A stretch of 64,000 nt of DNA from Variovorax sp. PBL-H6 (GTDB lineage Bacteria > Pseudomonadota > Gammaproteobacteria > Burkholderiales > Burkholderiaceae_C), in assembly GCF_901827155.1 (NCBI RefSeq), contig NZ_LR594659.1, positions 2,170,001 through 2,234,000 of the forward strand. Reading direction: 5' to 3'. This document shows positions 8,426 to 17,520 of this stretch, one piece after another; position 1 is the stretch's first letter, and each line of letters starts with the position of its first letter. The notes under the pieces were generated by a model. That model made no database searches. It was not told the DNA's origin and worked only from the letters and a program-made list of their open reading frames with translations. The position numbers and the translations under genes are program-made.

Positions 8426-10639
8426 TCAGGCCACGCGCGGCAAGCGTTCCAGCAGTTTGTCCAGCGTGATGGGATAGTCGCGCACCCTGACGCCGGTCGC
8501 GTTGTAGACGGCGTTCGCCACCGCCGCGGCGACGCCGCAGATGCCGAGTTCGGCGACGCCCTTGGCCTTCATCGGCGACGAGATCGGGTCCGTTTCGTCC
8601 AGGAAGATCACATCCTGGTGCGGAATGTCGGCATGCACCGGCACCTCGTAGGCTGCGAGGTCGTGGTTGACGAAGAAGCCGCGGCGCTTATCGAGCGCGA
8701 GGTCTTCCATCAGCGCGGCGCCGACGCCCATCGTCATCGCGCCGATCACCTGGCTGCGCGCGCTCTTCGGATTCAGGATGCGTCCGCACGCGCACACGGC
8801 GAGCATGCGCCGGATCCGGATCTCGCCGGTGCCGGCATCGACGCCGGCTTCCACGAAGTGGGCGCCGAAGGTCGACTGCTGGTACTTCTTGTCGAGGTCG
8901 CCGTATTCGATGGCGTCCTCTGCCACGAGGCCGCTCGGTCCGGCGGCTTCCGCGAGCGGGACCACCCGATCGCCGGCGCGCACCATGCCGTCCGTGAACG
9001 TCACGTCGGCCGACGACGCCATGCCGAGCTTCTGCACGATCGCCTCGCGCAGCTTCATGCAGGCCGCGTAGACGCCCGAGGTGGAATTGTTGGCCCCCCA
9101 CTGCCCGCCAGAGCCGGCCGAGGCCGGGAACGCCGAGTCGCCAAGGCGCACGAGCACCTTCTGCAGCGGAACGCCCATCGTCTCCGCGGCGGTCTGCGCG
9201 ATGATCGTGTACGAGCCGGTGCCGATGTCGGTCATGTCGGTCTCCACCGTCACGATGCCGCGGTTGTCCAGGCGCACCCGTGCGCCCGACTTCGTCAGCA
9301 GGTTGTTGCGGAAGGCCGCCGCCACCCCGATGCCCACCAGCCATTGCCCATCGCGAACCTGGGCCGGCCGGGCGTTGCGCGCATTCCAGCCGAAGCGTTC
9401 TGCGCCGGTGCGCAAACACTGGATGAGCTGGCGCTGGGAAAAGGGCCGCTCCGGCTTCTCGGGATCGACCTGCGTGTCGTTGAGGACGCGGAACTCGATG
9501 GGGTCCAGGCCGAGCTTTTCGGCCATCTCGTCCATCGCGATCTCGAGCGCCATCATGCCCGGCGCCTCGCCCGGCGCTCGCATCGCGTTGCCCTCGGGCA
9601 GGTCGAGCACCGCCAGCCGCGTGGTCGTCAGGCGGTTCGCGCCCGCATACAGCAGCCGCGTCTGGTTGACGGCGGTCTCGGCCTGGCCGTCGGGCAGGTC
9701 GCCGGACCAGCCCTCGTGGGCGATGGCCGTGATCTTGCCGTCGCGCGTGGCGCCGATGCGGATGCGCTGCAGCGTCGCGGGCCGGTGCGTGGTGTTGTTC
9801 ATCATCAGTGGCCGCTGCAGCGCCACCTTGACGGGCCGCCGTGCCGCGCGCGCGCCCAGCGCGGCCAGCACCGCATCCGCGCGCACGAACAGCTTGCCGC
9901 CGAAGCCGCCACCGATGAAGGGCGAGACCAGCCGCACATTGGCCTTGGGGATGCCGAGCGTCTTCGCGACGTCGCCGACGCCCCAGTCGATCATCTGGTT
10001 CGAGGTCCAGACCGTGAGCTTGTCGCCCTTCCAGGCCGCGATGGAGGCATGCGGCTCCATCATCGCGTGCGACTCGTCGGGGGTGCTGTACGCGGCGTCG
10101 AGCTGCACCGGGGCCGCGGCGTAGGCGGCTGCGAAATCGCCCACCTTCGTTTCCGACGGCCCGGCGAACTCCGTCGGCTTCGGCATCTGGGCCGACTCCC
10201 TCTGCATGGTCAGGTCGAAGCGGCCTTCCGAGCGCGTGTACTCGATGCGCACCAGCTGCGCGGCGGCACGCGCCTGCTCGAAGGTCCTCGCGACGACCAG
10301 CGCGACCGCCTGGTGATAGTGGTCGATCTCCGGCCCGCCCAGCAGCTTGGCGGTATTGAAGTTGCCCTTGCCGAGCTTGCCGGCATTCTCCGCGGTGACG
10401 ATGGCCAGCACGCCGGGTGCAGCCCGTGCAGCGCGCAGGTCCATCGAGGCGATGCGCCCTTTCGCGATGCCGGCCCCGACGATGGTTCCGTAGGCCGCGT
10501 CGGGTGCCACGTCGTGGCGCTCGTAGGCGTAAGGGGCCGTGCCCGTGGTCTTGAGCGGGCCGTCGATCCGGTCCGTCGGCTTGCCGATCACCTTGAGCTG
10601 GTCGATCGGATTGGTGGTGGCGGGTGTGTCGAACTTCAT
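8426..10639 (-). CDS. paoC: Aldehyde oxidoreductase molybdenum-binding subunit (PaoC-like)
   Basis: Large subunit (737 aa) of a xanthine-oxidase-family enzyme that oxidises aldehydes to acids at a molybdenum cofactor. It opens with IGKPTDRIDGPLKTTG, typical of PaoC/YagR. It contains FIGGGFGGK in the substrate channel region, and the C-terminal KGVAELGICG carries the expected catalytic Glu. Length fits PaoC (about 730). It is the last gene of a three-gene operon (paoA-paoB-paoC order), three bases after paoB. The E. coli enzyme is periplasmic and detoxifies aromatic aldehydes; the same role is inferred here from the Tat signal on PaoA. A PaoD/XdhC-type maturation factor is not adjacent. Confidence 0.9.
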   Translation of the reverse strand: MKFDTPATTNPIDQLKVIGKPTDRIDGPLKTTGTAPYAYERHDVAPDAAYGTIVGAGIAKGRIASMDLRAARAAPGVLAIVTAENAGKLGKGNFNTAKLLGGPEIDHYHQAVALVVARTFEQARAAAQLVRIEYTRSEGRFDLTMQRESAQMPKPTEFAGPSETKVGDFAAAYAAAPVQLDAAYSTPDESHAMMEPHASIAAWKGDKLTVWTSNQMIDWGVGDVAKTLGIPKANVRLVSPFIGGGFGGKLFVRADAVLAALGARAARRPVKVALQRPLMMNNTTHRPATLQRIRIGATRDGKITAIAHEGWSGDLPDGQAETAVNQTRLLYAGANRLTTTRLAVLDLPEGNAMRAPGEAPGMMALEIAMDEMAEKLGLDPIEFRVLNDTQVDPEKPERPFSQRQLIQCLRTGAERFGWNARNARPAQVRDGQWLVGIGVAAAFRNNLLTKSGARVRLDNRGIVTVETDMTDIGTGSYTIIAQTAAETMGVPLQKVLVRLGDSAFPASAGSGGQWGANNSTSGVYAACMKLREAIVQKLGMASSADVTFTDGMVRAGDRVVPLAEAAGPSGLVAEDAIEYGDLDKKYQQSTFGAHFVEAGVDAGTGEIRIRRMLAVCACGRILNPKSARSQVIGAMTMGVGAALMEDLALDKRRGFFVNHDLAAYEVPVHADIPHQDVIFLDETDPISSPMKAKGVAELGICGVAAAVANAVYNATGVRVRDYPITLDKLLERLPRVA

Positions 10640-10642
10640 GGC

Positions 10643-11653
10643 TCAGCCCCTCGCTTGTGCCAGGACAGCGGCAATGGTGCGCTCCGCCAGCGGCAGCTTG
10701 AATGCGTTGTCTTGCGTGGGCTGCGCGCCGGCCAGCAGCCGGCCGGCCACCGCCTCGGCGCCTTGCTGCAGCGCGGCATCGGCAGCTTCGTCGCGCCACG
10801 GCTTGTGCGCCACGCCACCCAGCGCGATCCGCCCCGCGCCATTGCGCTGCACGACCGCGGCCACGGAGACGAGCGCGAAGGCATAGGAGGCGCGATCGCG
10901 CACCTTGCGGTACAGCTGGGTGCCGCCGGCCGGCCGGGGCAGCGTGACGGCGGTGATCAGCTCGCCGCGCTCCAGCGTCGTCTCGATGTGCGGGGTGTCG
11001 CCCGGCAGCCGGTGGAAATCGGCGATCGGGATGACGCGTGCGCGGCCATCGGCACGTACCGTCTCGACGGTGGCGTCGAGCACGCGCATCGCCACCGCCA
11101 TGTCGCTGGGATTCGTGGCAATGCAGGCCTGGCTGCTTCCGATCACCGCGAGTTGGCGGGTCACTGGCGTACCTTCGCCTTCGGCTACGGTGCTGTTCGC
11201 CTTCGGAGCGGCCGTGCGGCTCACGCCCCCGATCGCGCTGCAGCCGCTGCCCGGCTGGCGCTTGTTGCACGGCTGGTCGGTGTCGTAGAAGTACGGGCAG
11301 CGCGTGCGCTGCAGCAGGTTGCCGGCCGTCGTCGCCTTGTTGCGCAGCTGGCCCGAGGCCCCCGCCAGCAGGGCCCGCGAGAGCACGCCGTAGTCGCGCC
11401 GCACGCGCTCGTCCGCGGCGAGCGCCGTGTTGCGCACCAGCGCGCCGATGCGAAGGCCGCCTTCAGCCGTCGGCTCGATCTTGTCCAGCGCGAGGCCGTT
11501 CACGTCCACCAGGTGCGTGGGCGCCTCGATCTGCAACTTCATCAGGTCGAGCAGGTTGGTGCCGCCGGCAATGAACTTCGCGGCCGGGTCGCGGGCGACC
11601 GCCGCCGCCGCCTCTGCGGGCGATTTCGCGCGCTCGTAGGTGAAGGGCTTCAT
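10643..11653 (-). CDS. paoB: Aldehyde oxidoreductase FAD subunit (PaoB-like) with an inserted repeat
   Basis: FAD-binding subunit (336 aa). The N-terminus has [14 protein letters not shown], the FAD pyrophosphate loop of the CO-dehydrogenase flavoprotein family. The 4Fe-4S loop typical of PaoB is present: [19 protein letters not shown] and [10 protein letters not shown] give four cysteines. Between the third and fourth cysteine the protein carries about 20 extra residues ([20 protein letters not shown]). They are encoded by a 65-bp repeat at 11160-11224, found again at 24130-24194. The frame is intact, so the gene may still be functional. It starts at ATG 11653, overlapping the paoA stop by four bases (ATGA). 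Confidence 0.88.
   Translation of the reverse strand: MKPFTYERAKSPAEAAAAVARDPAAKFIAGGTNLLDLMKLQIEAPTHLVDVNGLALDKIEPTAEGGLRIGALVRNTALAADERVRRDYGVLSRALLAGASGQLRNKATTAGNLLQRTRCPYFYDTDQPCNKRQPGSGCSAIGGVSRTAAPKANSTVAEGEGTPVTRQLAVIGSSQACIATNPSDMAVAMRVLDATVETVRADGRARVIPIADFHRLPGDTPHIETTLERGELITAVTLPRPAGGTQLYRKVRDRASYAFALVSVAAVVQRNGAGRIALGGVAHKPWRDEAADAALQQGAEAVAGRLLAGAQPTQDNAFKLPLAERTIAAVLAQARG
11160..11224 (-). repeat. 65-bp in-frame repeat, copy 1 (inside paoB)
   Basis: Read on the minus strand, this matches 24130-24194 at 62 of 65 positions. The three differences are two T/C changes and one T/G change. The unit contains CCGAAGGCGAA twice, 22 bases apart. It is translated here as [22 protein letters not shown]. 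Flanking sequences of the two copies are unrelated, so the match is confined to this unit. Confidence 0.85.
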
Positions 11654-12303
11654 GTCTTGACTCCCGCCACTTCGGACACCGCTTCGATGATGTTCGAATA
11701 GGCACCGCAGCGGCAGATGTTGCCGCTCATGCGCTCGCGCAGTTCGTCGGCCGAAAGCAACGGGCGCGCCATGAGGTCTGCGCTGGCGTGGCTGGGGATG
11801 CCTTGGCGGATCTCGTCGAGCACGCCCACGGCCGAGCAGATCTGGCCCGGCGTGCAGTAGCCGCATTGATACCCGTCGTGCCGGACGAATGCGGCTTGCA
11901 GGGGGTGCGGGTTTGCGGGAGTGCCGAGACCTTCGATGGTGGTGACCTTGCTGCCTTCATGCATCACGGCGAGCGTCAGGCACGAGTTGATCCGCACGCC
12001 GTCCACCAGGACGGTGCACGCGCCGCACTGGCCGTGGTCGCAGCCCTTCTTGGTGCCGGTGAGGTGCAGGTGCTCGCGCAAGGCATCGAGCAGGGTGGTC
12101 CGCGTGTCGAGTGCGAGCTGGCGGGCGGTGCCATTCACCTCGATGGAGAACTTGGCCATCGGCACCCCGCCGCTGGCTGCTGCCGCATTGGCATTGGCAG
12201 TGGCGGCATTCGCTTCAGGGGGGACGGCGGTGGTCGCTGCCGTGGCCGCTCCCGCGATCAACAGGTCACGGCGGGAGATGGTCAGGTCGCTTGGACTGTC
12301 CAT
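11650..12303 (-). CDS. paoA: Aldehyde oxidoreductase 2Fe-2S subunit (PaoA-like), Tat-exported
   Basis: Iron-sulfur subunit (217 aa). ATG 12303 is followed by a twin-arginine signal ([12 protein letters not shown]), which points to export of the folded complex. The first 2Fe-2S site is [12 protein letters not shown] with the later NSCL; the second is CGYCTPGQ with ICRCGAY. A longer reading frame extends upstream to 12432 but would bury the Tat signal, so 12303 is preferred. First gene of paoABC. The Ala-rich linker between the signal and the ferredoxin domain (about residues 30-55) is unusually repetitive. Confidence 0.9.
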   Translation of the reverse strand: MDSPSDLTISRRDLLIAGAATAATTAVPPEANAATANANAAAASGGVPMAKFSIEVNGTARQLALDTRTTLLDALREHLHLTGTKKGCDHGQCGACTVLVDGVRINSCLTLAVMHEGSKVTTIEGLGTPANPHPLQAAFVRHDGYQCGYCTPGQICSAVGVLDEIRQGIPSHASADLMARPLLSADELRERMSGNICRCGAYSNIIEAVSEVAGVKT

Positions 12304-12428
12304 GTTGTTCGATCCTCGTGGTTGGCGCGGCGCGAAACAGCCTGCGGCCGCGAAGGCCCGTCGCCGGCCCCGGCGCAAGGAGGGCGAGGATGATCTCGTC
12401 GAGCGGGGCGGCCCTGTAGGCCGCACGC

Positions 12429-13421
12429 TCACGCCTGAGTAGTCGGGGCGACAAGTTCGCCAGTCTCGGCCGGGTGCGACCCGGCGCGAAGCTCCCTGCC
12501 CAACCGGCGGATCGACTGCGGCGGCTGCCCGAGCGTGCGCAGGAACGCGCGCCGCATGCGTTCGCGATCGCCGAAGCCGACCTCGTCGGCGATCACATCC
12601 ATCGAGAGGCGTCCTTGCTCGAGCCTCAGGCGCGCGGCTTCGACGCGCAACAGCTCGACCGCCTTGGCCGGCGATTGGCCTGTCTCGGTGCTGAAGGCCC
12701 TGCTGAACTGCCGCGGGCTGAGCCCTGCGACGTCCGCGAGGTCTTCGACGGGCAGTGCTTCGCGCAGATGGGCGTTCGCATAGTCGAGGGCCTTCTGGAT
12801 CCGGTCGGACTTCGGCTCGAGTTCGAGCAGTGCAGAGAACTGCGACTGGCCGCCCGTGCGGCGGTGATACACGACGAGCTTGCGCGCAACCGTGCGGGAC
12901 ACGTCCTTGCCGAAGTCCTTCTCGATCATGGCAAGCGCCAGGTCGATGGTGGCCGCCATGCCCGCGGAGGTCCAGATCGGCCCGTCGACGACGAATATCT
13001 GGTCTTCCTCGACGGCGATCTTCGGAAAGCGGCGCTGCAGATCGCGCGCGAACCGCCAGTGGGTCGTGGCGCGGCGACCGTCCAATACGCCCGCTTCGGC
13101 GAGGAGGAAGGCGCCGGTGCAGGGCGCCGCGATCCGTCTCGATGTCGCGAGCGCGCGCTTGACGAAGGCGACCAGGCCGGGCGAGCTCAGGTCGGTCTCG
13201 AGGCCGGAGCCGAACATGACCGTGTCGAACTCGGCGTCGCCGAAAGGCTGGGTTTCGACGCGGAATCCTGCGGAAGCCGCGACGAGCCCTCCCGTTTCGG
13301 AGATCAGGCTTACCTCGTAGGCCGGTTCATCGACCACGAGGTTGGCCGTCTCGAAGGCGGTGACGGCAGCAAAGCCCAGCAGGTAGAAGTTGGGGAATAC
13401 GACGAAACCGATGGTGTGCAT
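12429..13421 (-). CDS. GlxA-family transcriptional regulator (DJ-1/PfpI plus AraC domains)
   Basis: 330 residues. The first about 180 form a class I glutamine-amidotransferase-like (DJ-1/PfpI) domain starting MHTIGFVVFPNFYLLGFAAV, with APCTGAFLLAEAGVLDG around the nucleophile-elbow Cys. The C-terminal 100 residues are an AraC double helix-turn-helix (VEDLADVAGLSPRQFSRAF and a second HTH ending in FLRTLGQPP). Such proteins activate genes in response to small nitrogenous or other metabolites. It is transcribed divergently from the MFS gene at 13534, which is the likely target. Confidence 0.9.
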   Translation of the reverse strand: MHTIGFVVFPNFYLLGFAAVTAFETANLVVDEPAYEVSLISETGGLVAASAGFRVETQPFGDAEFDTVMFGSGLETDLSSPGLVAFVKRALATSRRIAAPCTGAFLLAEAGVLDGRRATTHWRFARDLQRRFPKIAVEEDQIFVVDGPIWTSAGMAATIDLALAMIEKDFGKDVSRTVARKLVVYHRRTGGQSQFSALLELEPKSDRIQKALDYANAHLREALPVEDLADVAGLSPRQFSRAFSTETGQSPAKAVELLRVEAARLRLEQGRLSMDVIADEVGFGDRERMRRAFLRTLGQPPQSIRRLGRELRAGSHPAETGELVAPTTQA

Positions 13422-13436
13422 GTGTCACTCCCCGCC

Positions 13437-13474
13437 ATGTCTCGAATCAGCAGTATTTATGACATTTGAGACAT
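13437..13474. promoter_or_regulatory. Inverted repeat in the regulator/MFS intergenic region
   Basis: Arms ATGTCTCGAAT (13437-13447) and ATTTGAGACAT (13464-13474) match at 10 of 11 positions as an inverted repeat, with an AT-rich centre. It lies in the 112-bp gap between two divergent starts, so it is a candidate operator for the GlxA-type regulator. Confidence 0.45.
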
Positions 13475-13533
13475 CGGCCAGGGCGCCTATTCTGACGACT
13501 CTTCTCCATCGAAACCACCGAAAGTTGATCGAT

Positions 13534-14721
13534 ATGGACCGTCGACTCCTCATGCTGGCACTCGGCATGTTCGCCATGGGAACGGACAACTTCGTTGTCG
13601 CCGGAATCCTTCCGGGCGTTGCCCAGTCACTGCACACCTCGGTCAGCCTCGCTGGCCAGATGGTGACCGTCTACGCGCTTTCATACGCCGTCATGGCACC
13701 CGTGATGGCCGCACTGGCCGGAGGCTGGTCGCGCAAGGTTCTGCTGGTCTCGGCATTGGGGGTCTTCGTTGCGGGCAATGTCATCAGTGCCCTCGCGACC
13801 GACCTGAACACCGTGCTGCTGAGCCGCGTGATCGCGGGCCTGGGTGCCGCCATGTTCGCCCCCACGGCACTCGGCGTGGCTTCAGCGCTCGCGGAGCCGG
13901 CGAGGCGCGGACGCGCACTCGCCACCGTGACCGCCGGCCTGGCCGGGGCCACGGCGCTGGGCGCGCCGATCGGCACCTTCATCGGAGGGTTCGGGAGCTG
14001 GAGAGCCACCCTGTGGTTCGTTGCACTCCTGGGACTCGTGTCGATGATCGGCGTCTGGACCCTGCTTCGCTCAGTGCCCCAGCCTGCGCGCATCGCCTTG
14101 CGGGATCGGCTGGCGCCGGTGCGCGACGCCCGCATCGCGCTGACCTTGCTGACCTCGCTGTTCGCCTTCGGGGGATTCCTGATGGTCTATACCTACGCGG
14201 GGCTGGTGCTGGGGCGCGTGACCGGCGGCGATGAACGCGTCCTCGCCGGCATGCTGCTGTTCTGGGGCATCGCCGCCACCCTCGGGAACGTGATGGCCGG
14301 CCGGCTGGTCGATCGATTCGACAGCCGCAGGATCATCAATGCGGGCCTGGGCATCGCAATCCTCAACTTCTGTGCCTTGCCATGGACCGCCGCAAATCCG
14401 GTGGGAGCCCTGGTGGCACTGGCGATCTGGGGCGTGTGCGGATGGGGCCTTCTCGTGCCCCAGCAGCACCGGCTCGTGAAGATCGCCCCCGAAGTCGCAC
14501 CGCTGCTGCTCGCCCTGAACAACACGGCCACCTATGGCGGGCTTGCCTGCTCAGGCGTGATCGGCGGCGTCGTGCTCCTGTACATGGACCCGCAATACCT
14601 CAGTCTCGTCGGAGCGGGGCTGATCGCGATCGCGTTCGTGCTCGCCGAAGCGGCGCAGCTCTACATCCGGCGGGGGCGCGTACCAGTCCATGTCCGCGGC
14701 ACCGCGCCTGGAGCTGCATGA
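13534..14721 (+). CDS. MFS transporter (12-TM, DHA1-like)
   Basis: 395 residues with twelve evident membrane segments. The loop 2-3 region GGWSRKVLL corresponds to motif A, and an Arg-containing TM4 (LLSRVIAGLGAAMFAPTALGVA) fits the DHA1 exporter branch (arabinose efflux or chloramphenicol-resistance-like). Substrate cannot be assigned. ATG 13534 is chosen because the hydrophobic TM1 starts immediately; the frame is open upstream to 13390 but that stretch overlaps the divergent promoter. Probably regulated by the neighbouring GlxA-type protein. Confidence 0.85.
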   Translation: MDRRLLMLALGMFAMGTDNFVVAGILPGVAQSLHTSVSLAGQMVTVYALSYAVMAPVMAALAGGWSRKVLLVSALGVFVAGNVISALATDLNTVLLSRVIAGLGAAMFAPTALGVASALAEPARRGRALATVTAGLAGATALGAPIGTFIGGFGSWRATLWFVALLGLVSMIGVWTLLRSVPQPARIALRDRLAPVRDARIALTLLTSLFAFGGFLMVYTYAGLVLGRVTGGDERVLAGMLLFWGIAATLGNVMAGRLVDRFDSRRIINAGLGIAILNFCALPWTAANPVGALVALAIWGVCGWGLLVPQQHRLVKIAPEVAPLLLALNNTATYGGLACSGVIGGVVLLYMDPQYLSLVGAGLIAIAFVLAEAAQLYIRRGRVPVHVRGTAPGAA

Positions 14722-14791
14722 CCGATCGCCCGCAGCGTGCGTCGCACTCACCACACCGGCAAGCAATTTACCGAAGCAAAAGAGATCCGAA

Positions 14792-15247
14792 ATGAGCAAT
14801 CGCCTCGATTACAACCAGGTCGCGCCCGCGGGCGCGAAGGCCCTCGGCGGCGTCTACGGCTACGTGACGCAGAGCGGCCTCCCGCCCGTCCTGGTCGACC
14901 TCGTCTATCTGCGCGTCTCGCAGATCAACAACTGCGCCTACTGCCTCGACATGCACACGCGCGAACTGCTGAAGAAGGGGCTGAAGATCGAAAAACTGGC
15001 ACTGGTGCAGGCATGGGCCGAAGGCGGAAGTCTCTTCGACGAACGCGAGCGTGCTGCCCTGGCCTGGGCCGAAACCGTGACGCGCGTCGCACAGACCGGC
15101 GTGCCCGACGAGGCCTACCAGGCCGCGCGTGCGACTTTCAGCGAGCGCGAACTCGTGGATCTCACGATCGCGATCAGCGTGATGAATGCCTACAACCGCA
15201 TGGCGATCAGCTTCAGGAACACGCCCGCGGCCGTGCTCGAGGCGTGA
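14792..15247 (+). CDS. Carboxymuconolactone decarboxylase / AhpD-family protein
   Basis: 151 residues, a single CMD domain with the redox motif NNCAYCLDMHTRE near residue 50, as in AhpD-like alkyl-hydroperoxidase proteins (CxxC followed by His). The remainder (FSERELVDLTIAISVMNAYNRMAISF) fits the family. A peroxide or thiol redox role is more likely than lactone decarboxylation because of the CxxC; the substrate is unknown. It follows the MFS gene by 70 bases in the same direction and may share its promoter. Confidence 0.88.
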   Translation: MSNRLDYNQVAPAGAKALGGVYGYVTQSGLPPVLVDLVYLRVSQINNCAYCLDMHTRELLKKGLKIEKLALVQAWAEGGSLFDERERAALAWAETVTRVAQTGVPDEAYQAARATFSERELVDLTIAISVMNAYNRMAISFRNTPAAVLEA

Positions 15248-15266
15248 TGCGGCACCGGCGTCGTGG

Positions 15267-16262
15267 CTACTCGACGACGACCTTGCCGTCCTTCACCAGC
15301 TGCGCGAACTTCACCGTCTCTTCGCGTATGCGCGTAGCCATCTCGGCGGAGCTGTCACCGATCGGGTCCGCCCCGATGGCCTTCATGCGCTCGCCGAAGT
15401 CGGGCGACCTGATGATCTTCACCATCTCGCGGTTCAGCTTCGCGACGATGTCCTTCGGGGTGCTTGCCGGCGCGAGCACGCCGAACCAGGTCCCGATGTC
15501 GAATCCCTTCAGCCCGGCCTGCTCGAGGGTTGGAACCTCTGGCAGCACGGCGGAGCGCTTGGCCGTGGTCACCGCAAGCGCGCGCAGCTTTCCGCCCTTG
15601 ATGTGCTGAAGCACCGGCGTGATGGTGTCGAAGGACATCGCCACCTGGCCGCCGAGAAGGTCGGTCGTGAGCGGCCCGCTGCCCTTGTAAGGCACGTGCA
15701 GCAGCGTCGTGCCGGTGCTGGCCTGGAACTGGGTGCCGATCAGGTGCTGCGCGGTGCCGTTGCCGTTGGAGCCGTACGCCAGGGTCGTGGGAGATGTCTT
15801 GGCGAACGCCACCAGCTCGCCCACGGTCTTGGCAGGCGTGAGCGCGGCGTTGACCACCAGCACATTGGGGACCATGGCAACCGTCGTGACAGGTGCGAGG
15901 TCCTTCTGAAAGTCGTAGGGAAGCTTCTTGTAGACGCTGGTCGCGATCGTGTGGTGCACCGCACCCATCAGCAGCGTATAGCCATCGGGCTTCGCCTTTG
16001 CGACATAGTCCGCGCCCAGCGTGGCGCCTGCACCCGGCTTGCTTTCGACCACCACCGGCTGCCCCAGGCTCTTGGACAGCGCGTCGGCGAGCGCTCGTGC
16101 CAGCACATCGGTCGTGCCGCCCGCGGGAAAGGGCACGATCAGGCTGATCGGCTTGGCCGGCCATGCCTCCTGGGCAGCGGCCCACGGGGCCAGCGAAAGG
16201 CCAAGCGCAGCGACGGCGGCGCTCGCGAGGATTCTGCGATTGAGCGGGACTCGTTGATTCAT
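15267..16262 (-). CDS. Bug-family tripartite tricarboxylate transporter substrate-binding protein
   Basis: 331 residues. A signal peptide (basic start, hydrophobic stretch, cleavage after WAAAQ-like Ala) precedes the Bug fold. The diagnostic first loop is PISLIVPFPAGGTTDVLAR, and YGSNGNGTAQHLIG and VPYKGSGPLTTDLLGGQV follow. These periplasmic proteins bind carboxylates. No TctA/TctB membrane genes lie nearby, which is usual for Bug proteins. It sits 61 bases downstream of the tartrate/malate dehydrogenase, suggesting a hydroxy-dicarboxylate ligand. Confidence 0.9.
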   Translation of the reverse strand: MNQRVPLNRRILASAAVAALGLSLAPWAAAQEAWPAKPISLIVPFPAGGTTDVLARALADALSKSLGQPVVVESKPGAGATLGADYVAKAKPDGYTLLMGAVHHTIATSVYKKLPYDFQKDLAPVTTVAMVPNVLVVNAALTPAKTVGELVAFAKTSPTTLAYGSNGNGTAQHLIGTQFQASTGTTLLHVPYKGSGPLTTDLLGGQVAMSFDTITPVLQHIKGGKLRALAVTTAKRSAVLPEVPTLEQAGLKGFDIGTWFGVLAPASTPKDIVAKLNREMVKIIRSPDFGERMKAIGADPIGDSSAEMATRIREETVKFAQLVKDGKVVVE

Positions 16263-16323
16263 CTCTTGTCTCCAGGTTGACTGTCTGCGCCGTTCATCCG
16301 GGCTTGCCGGGAGCTCGGCGCTT

Positions 16324-17412
16324 TCACGCGGCGTGTCGTTGTTGACTGGCGGAAGCGAGTCGCGCGCACACGGCCTGCGTGACCTGCGCCGTGGTCGCCG
16401 TGCCGCCCAGGTCGCGGGTATGGAGCGAAGGGTCGGCCGTGACGGCTTCGATGGCGTTCATGACGCGTCGGGCTGCCTCGGCTTCGCCCAGGTGCTCCAG
16501 CAGCATCACCACCGACCAGAAGGTGCCGATCGGGTTCGCCAGTCCCTGGCCCATGATGTCGAATGCCGAACCGTGGATCGGCTCGAACATGGAGGGGTAG
16601 CGGCGCTCGGGATCGATGTTGCCGGTCGGCGCGATGCCCAGGCTCCCTGCGAGCGCGGCGGCGAGGTCGCTCAGTATGTCGGCGTGCAGGTTGGTGGCGA
16701 CGATCGTGTCGAGCGTGGCCGGGCGGTTGATCATGCGCGCGGTCGATGCATCCACCAGTTCCTTGTCCCAGGTGACGTCCGGAAACTCCCTGGAGACCTG
16801 CAGCGCGATCTCGTCCCACATCACCATGGCGTGCCGCTGGGCATTGCTCTTGGTGATGACGGTCAGCAGCTTGCGAGGCCGCGACTGCGCGAGCTTGAAG
16901 GCGAAGCGCATGATGCGCTCGACCCCTGCCCGGGTCATGATCGAGACATCCGTGGCAGCCTCGATCGGATGGCCTTGGTGAACGCGGCCGCCGACACCCG
17001 AATACTCGCCCTCGGAGTTCTCGCGAACGATCACCCAGTCGAGGTCGTTCGGTCCGCAACGCTTCAGCGGGCCGTCGATGCCCGGCAGGATGCGCGTCGG
17101 ACGCACATTGGCGTACTGGTCGAAGCCCTGGCAGATCTTCAGGCGCAGGCCCCAGAGCGTGATGTGGTCGGGAATGTGCGGATCGCCCGCCGAGCCGAAC
17201 AGGATGGCGTCCTTGTCGCGCAGGGCATCCAGGCCGTCGTCCGGCATCATCACGCCGTGCTGGCGGAAGTAGTCGCCGCCCCATTCGAAGTTCTCGAACT
17301 CGAAGTGGATGCTGCTCGCCGAAGCGACTGCATCCAGCACCTCCCGCCCGGCCGGCACGACTTCCTTGCCGATGCCGTCGCCTGGAATGGTTGCAATCCG
17401 GTACGTTTTCAT
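16324..17412 (-). CDS. ttuC: Tartrate dehydrogenase / D-malate dehydrogenase (TtuC/DmlA type)
   Basis: NAD-dependent beta-hydroxyacid oxidative decarboxylase (362 aa) of the isopropylmalate dehydrogenase superfamily. It begins MKTYRIATIPGDGIGKEV. It contains VRENSEGEYSGVGGR, the substrate-binding loop in which the tartrate/malate branch differs from LeuB. MFEPIHGSAFDIMGQGLANP lies near the C-terminus. Products would be pyruvate or oxaloglycolate/glycerate with CO2, depending on substrate. ATG 17412 gives a normal N-terminus; the frame continues upstream to 17472 but that would cross the regulator box. Divergent from lysR at 17521 and followed by a Bug protein. Confidence 0.85.
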   Translation of the reverse strand: MKTYRIATIPGDGIGKEVVPAGREVLDAVASASSIHFEFENFEWGGDYFRQHGVMMPDDGLDALRDKDAILFGSAGDPHIPDHITLWGLRLKICQGFDQYANVRPTRILPGIDGPLKRCGPNDLDWVIVRENSEGEYSGVGGRVHQGHPIEAATDVSIMTRAGVERIMRFAFKLAQSRPRKLLTVITKSNAQRHAMVMWDEIALQVSREFPDVTWDKELVDASTARMINRPATLDTIVATNLHADILSDLAAALAGSLGIAPTGNIDPERRYPSMFEPIHGSAFDIMGQGLANPIGTFWSVVMLLEHLGEAEAARRVMNAIEAVTADPSLHTRDLGGTATTAQVTQAVCARLASASQQRHAA

Positions 17413-17493
17413 TTGGGCCTGATCCTTGGTCTGTTCGAGGCCGATTCTGAGGGTTGCATGCGTGTGCACCACGGCGGTAGATTCAATCCGCCA

Positions 17494-17508
17494 TTAACCT
17501 GAAGTTAA
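17494..17508. promoter_or_regulatory. LysR box between ttuC-like and lysR genes
   Basis: TTAAC-N5-GTTAA (17494-17508) is a perfect T-N11-A palindrome, the standard LysR recognition shape. It lies 12 bases before the lysR ATG and 81 bases upstream of the divergent dehydrogenase start, so it fits an autoregulation/activation site. Confidence 0.6.
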
Positions 17509-17520
17509 CAATCCAAGACC

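Noticed and set aside
8618..11701. A 1,027-codon plus-strand frame over paoB and paoC.
   Set aside because: Antisense to three well-supported oxidase genes, with Arg/His-rich shadow composition.
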